Below, in pieces: positions 62,176 through 64,000 of a stretch of DNA of 64,000 bases. The stretch covers positions 1,692,501 to 1,756,500 of the forward strand of contig NZ_CP107052.1 in NCBI RefSeq assembly GCF_025736875.1. Reading direction: 5' to 3'. The DNA comes from Candidatus Kirkpatrickella diaphorinae (GTDB taxonomy: Bacteria; Pseudomonadota; Alphaproteobacteria; Acetobacterales; Acetobacteraceae). How positions within the stretch are numbered: position 1 is the first letter of the stretch; every line of letters starts with the position of its first letter. The notes under the pieces were generated by a model that saw only the letters and a program-made list of their open reading frames with translations, was not told where the DNA came from and searched no databases. The position numbers and the translations under genes are program-made.

Positions 62176-64000
62176 TCAATCCGTGGCCGAGACATCCTCA
62201 TAAGCTGAAGGGTCAGGACAGGCGCAGACGAGGTTACGGTCTCCCCAGGCATTATCGATGCGATTGACGGGCGGGAAATATTTATCCGCGTTACTTCCCC
62301 CCATCGGGCAACATCCCTGCGCGCGCGTGTAGACGCGCTGCCAATCGCCCGTGAGGTCGTTTAATGTGTGGGGGGCGTGACGCAACGGGCTCTCCATCAG
62401 CGCCATATCGCCCCTGGCGATTTCCGCGATTTCCGCGCGTATGGCGATCATGGCATCGCAGAAGCGATCCAGCTCCGCGAGGCTCTCTGACTCGGTCGGT
62501 TCAATCATGAATGTGCCTGGCACGGGGAAGCTGATGGTCGGCGCATGGAAACCGTGATCAATCAGGCGTTTCGCGATATCATCAACTGTGACGCCGGTTT
62601 CGTCTTTGATCGGGCGCAGATCAATAATGCACTCATGCGCTGTATAACCCTGACGGCCGCGATAAAGGACGGGGAAGTGTGGCTCAAGCCGATGCGCAAT
62701 ATAATTGGCATTCAGCACGGCGAGTTCCGTCGCGCGCCGCAATCCGGCATCGCCCATCATCATGAGATAGGCAGCCGATATCGGCAGAATGGACGCAGAG
62801 CCATACATGGCCGCCGACACGGCGTGCGCACCGCCTTTTTCAGGCTGACCGGGCAGGAAAGGTGCAAGATGCGCTTTGACGCCGATCGGGCCCATACCCG
62901 GCCCCCCACCCCCATGCGGGATGCAGAATGTTTTATGCAGGTTGAGATGCGAGACATCCGCGCCGAACAGACCCGGATAGGCAAGCCCGAGCTGGGCGTT
63001 CATATTGGCGCCATCCAGATAGATCTGCCCCCCTTCCGCGTGCACCAGACGGCACAAGGCCACGATGTGATCCTCAAACACGCCATGGGTTGAGGGGTAG
63101 GTGATCATCATCGCTGCCACGGCGTTTTTGTGAGCAGCGAGTTTCGCTTTGAGGTCTTCGAGATCGACATTGCCCTGCGCATCGCAGGCCACGACGACGA
63201 CACGCATCCCCGCCAGATGGGCTGAAGCCGGGTTCGTACCATGCGCCGAAGCCGGGATCAGACAGATATCGCGCTGCGCCTCCCCCTGCGCCTGATGGTA
63301 GGCCCGGATGGCCAACAACCCTGCATATTCCCCCTGCGCCCCGGAATTTGGCTGGAGTGACACAGCGTCATAGCCCGTCACACGGCAGAGCGCCTGCTCC
63401 AGATATGCAAAAAGCGTGTGATATCCCTTCACCTGATGCGCGGGCGCGTAAGGGTGAATGGCGGCAAATTCGGGCCAGGAGACCGGCATCATTTCTGTCG
63501 CCGCATTGAGCTTCATGGTGCAGGAGCCCAGCGGGATCATCGTCCGGTCAAGCGCGAGGTCACGATCCGCAAGGCGGCGCAGATAGCGCATCATCTCCGT
63601 CTCGGATCGATATTGATGAAAGACCGGATGCGTCAGGAGCGCCCCGTCCCGCTGCAAAGCCGCGGGGAAACACGCTTGCGGCAGGGTAATTCCGTCCTCC
63701 AGCGCTTCAATATCCGCACCCGGCGCAAAAACCTGCCATAGAGTCCTGATATCCTCCGCGGACGTCACCTCATCGCAGGAAATGCCGATTTTGCCACCGC
63801 CAGCATCCCGCAGATTAATGCCTTCCGCTTCAGCGCGCTTCAGGATCACTTCAGCCTCGTCACCGACGAAGACGGTGAGGGTGTCGAAAAAATCATCCGA
63901 AACAGGCGGGACGCCCAGTTTACGCAGCCCCGCTGCCAGGATTGACGCCAGGCGGTGCACACGTTGCGCGATGGCGCGCAGGCCTTCCGGGCCGTGATGG
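62176..64000 (-). CDS. gcvP: Glycine dehydrogenase (decarboxylating) P-protein GcvP, partial
   Basis: The C-terminal 600 or so residues of the glycine-cleavage P-protein, which decarboxylates glycine with PLP and passes aminomethyl to lipoyl-GcvH. The full protein has about 950 residues, so the N-terminal third lies beyond the right edge; reading continues in frame to the last base ([10 protein letters not shown]). Motifs are [51 protein letters not shown] (in parts), and the PLP lysine in [20 protein letters not shown]. The C-terminal [13 protein letters not shown] and [17 protein letters not shown] are intact. It is the fused (alpha plus beta) type. It converges on the TonB-like gene with 17 bases between them. 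Confidence 0.96.
   Translation of the reverse strand, partial: HHGPEGLRAIAQRVHRLASILAAGLRKLGVPPVSDDFFDTLTVFVGDEAEVILKRAEAEGINLRDAGGGKIGISCDEVTSAEDIRTLWQVFAPGADIEALEDGITLPQACFPAALQRDGALLTHPVFHQYRSETEMMRYLRRLADRDLALDRTMIPLGSCTMKLNAATEMMPVSWPEFAAIHPYAPAHQVKGYHTLFAYLEQALCRVTGYDAVSLQPNSGAQGEYAGLLAIRAYHQAQGEAQRDICLIPASAHGTNPASAHLAGMRVVVVACDAQGNVDLEDLKAKLAAHKNAVAAMMITYPSTHGVFEDHIVALCRLVHAEGGQIYLDGANMNAQLGLAYPGLFGADVSHLNLHKTFCIPHGGGGPGMGPIGVKAHLAPFLPGQPEKGGAHAVSAAMYGSASILPISAAYLMMMGDAGLRRATELAVLNANYIAHRLEPHFPVLYRGRQGYTAHECIIDLRPIKDETGVTVDDIAKRLIDHGFHAPTISFPVPGTFMIEPTESESLAELDRFCDAMIAIRAEIAEIARGDMALMESPLRHAPHTLNDLTGDWQRVYTRAQGCCPMGGSNADKYFPPVNRIDNAWGDRNLVCACPDPSAYEDVSATD

Noticed and set aside
62164-62184. 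Hairpin CCACGGA/TCCGTGG between the TonB-like gene and gcvP
   Set aside because: There is no T run on either strand and it overlaps the gcvP stop region, so a terminator role is not supported.

Overview
The window is an ordinary stretch of a GC-rich alphaproteobacterial chromosome. It most resembles an acetic acid bacterium (Acetobacteraceae), an inference from gene content. The supporting features are a hopanoid RND exporter (HpnN), glucan genes opgC/opgG/opgH, an F0-only ATP synthase operon with split b and b' subunits, a fused RibBA under an FMN riboswitch, DUF721/DciA beside mutY, and sugar-polyol genes (GatZ, a PfkB kinase, a mannitol-dehydrogenase-family reductase). GTG and TTG starts are common. 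Many gene pairs overlap by four bases (ATGA or GTGA), so translational coupling is widespread.

Layout. 1-3.1 kb (minus): GatZ-type protein (cut by the left edge), sugar kinase and D-2-hydroxyacid dehydrogenase. 3.3-7.1 kb: DciA divergent from mutY, an unknown protein and a DNA photolyase. 7.3-7.6 kb: two tandem entericidin-like lipoproteins. 7.6-12 kb: spacer with a degenerate repeat, FMN riboswitch, then ribD-ribE-ribBA-ribH. 12.2-18.1 kb: hpnN converging on rho across a shared terminator, a 0.8-kb spacer without a recognisable gene, and mrp. 18.3-27.6 kb (plus): opgC, a Do-like protease coupled to a FUSC protein, a polyol/ketose oxidoreductase, and opgG-opgH. 27.7-33.8 kb: DUF2501 protein, oligopeptidase B, a polysaccharide deacetylase, rpmJ with its terminator running into a TPR gene, and small unknowns. 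33.8-45.4 kb: priA, xerC coupled to a two-domain retropepsin-like protein, glnK-amtB, a UbiH-type hydroxylase with cysE, accD, folC and tRNA-Thr(UGU). 45.4-50.6 kb: a lone phage-type lysozyme, a TVP38 protein, a Bcr/CflA transporter, a single-domain response regulator, apt and a nitroreductase. 50.7-55.3 kb (minus): an exported creatininase-fold protein with a beta-propeller, and an ArnC-like/ArnT-like glycosyltransferase pair. 55.3-57.9 kb (minus): atpI-atpB-atpE-atpF'-atpF. 58.1-64 kb: ClC protein with CBS domains, alpha/beta hydrolase, TonB-like protein, and gcvP (cut by the right edge).

How the genes work together. Most units are housekeeping: riboflavin synthesis under FMN control, envelope glucan synthesis and decoration, nitrogen sensing (GlnK-AmtB), fatty-acid and folate synthesis, and the proton channel of ATP synthase. 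I see no CRISPR array, insertion sequence, integrase, toxin-antitoxin or defence island. I did not find a clearly new system. The most interesting leads are the exported creatininase/beta-propeller pair, the lone endolysin beside tRNA-Thr, the rpmJ terminator embedded in the next gene, the XerC-coupled retropepsin-like protein, and the degenerate repeat ahead of the riboswitch.
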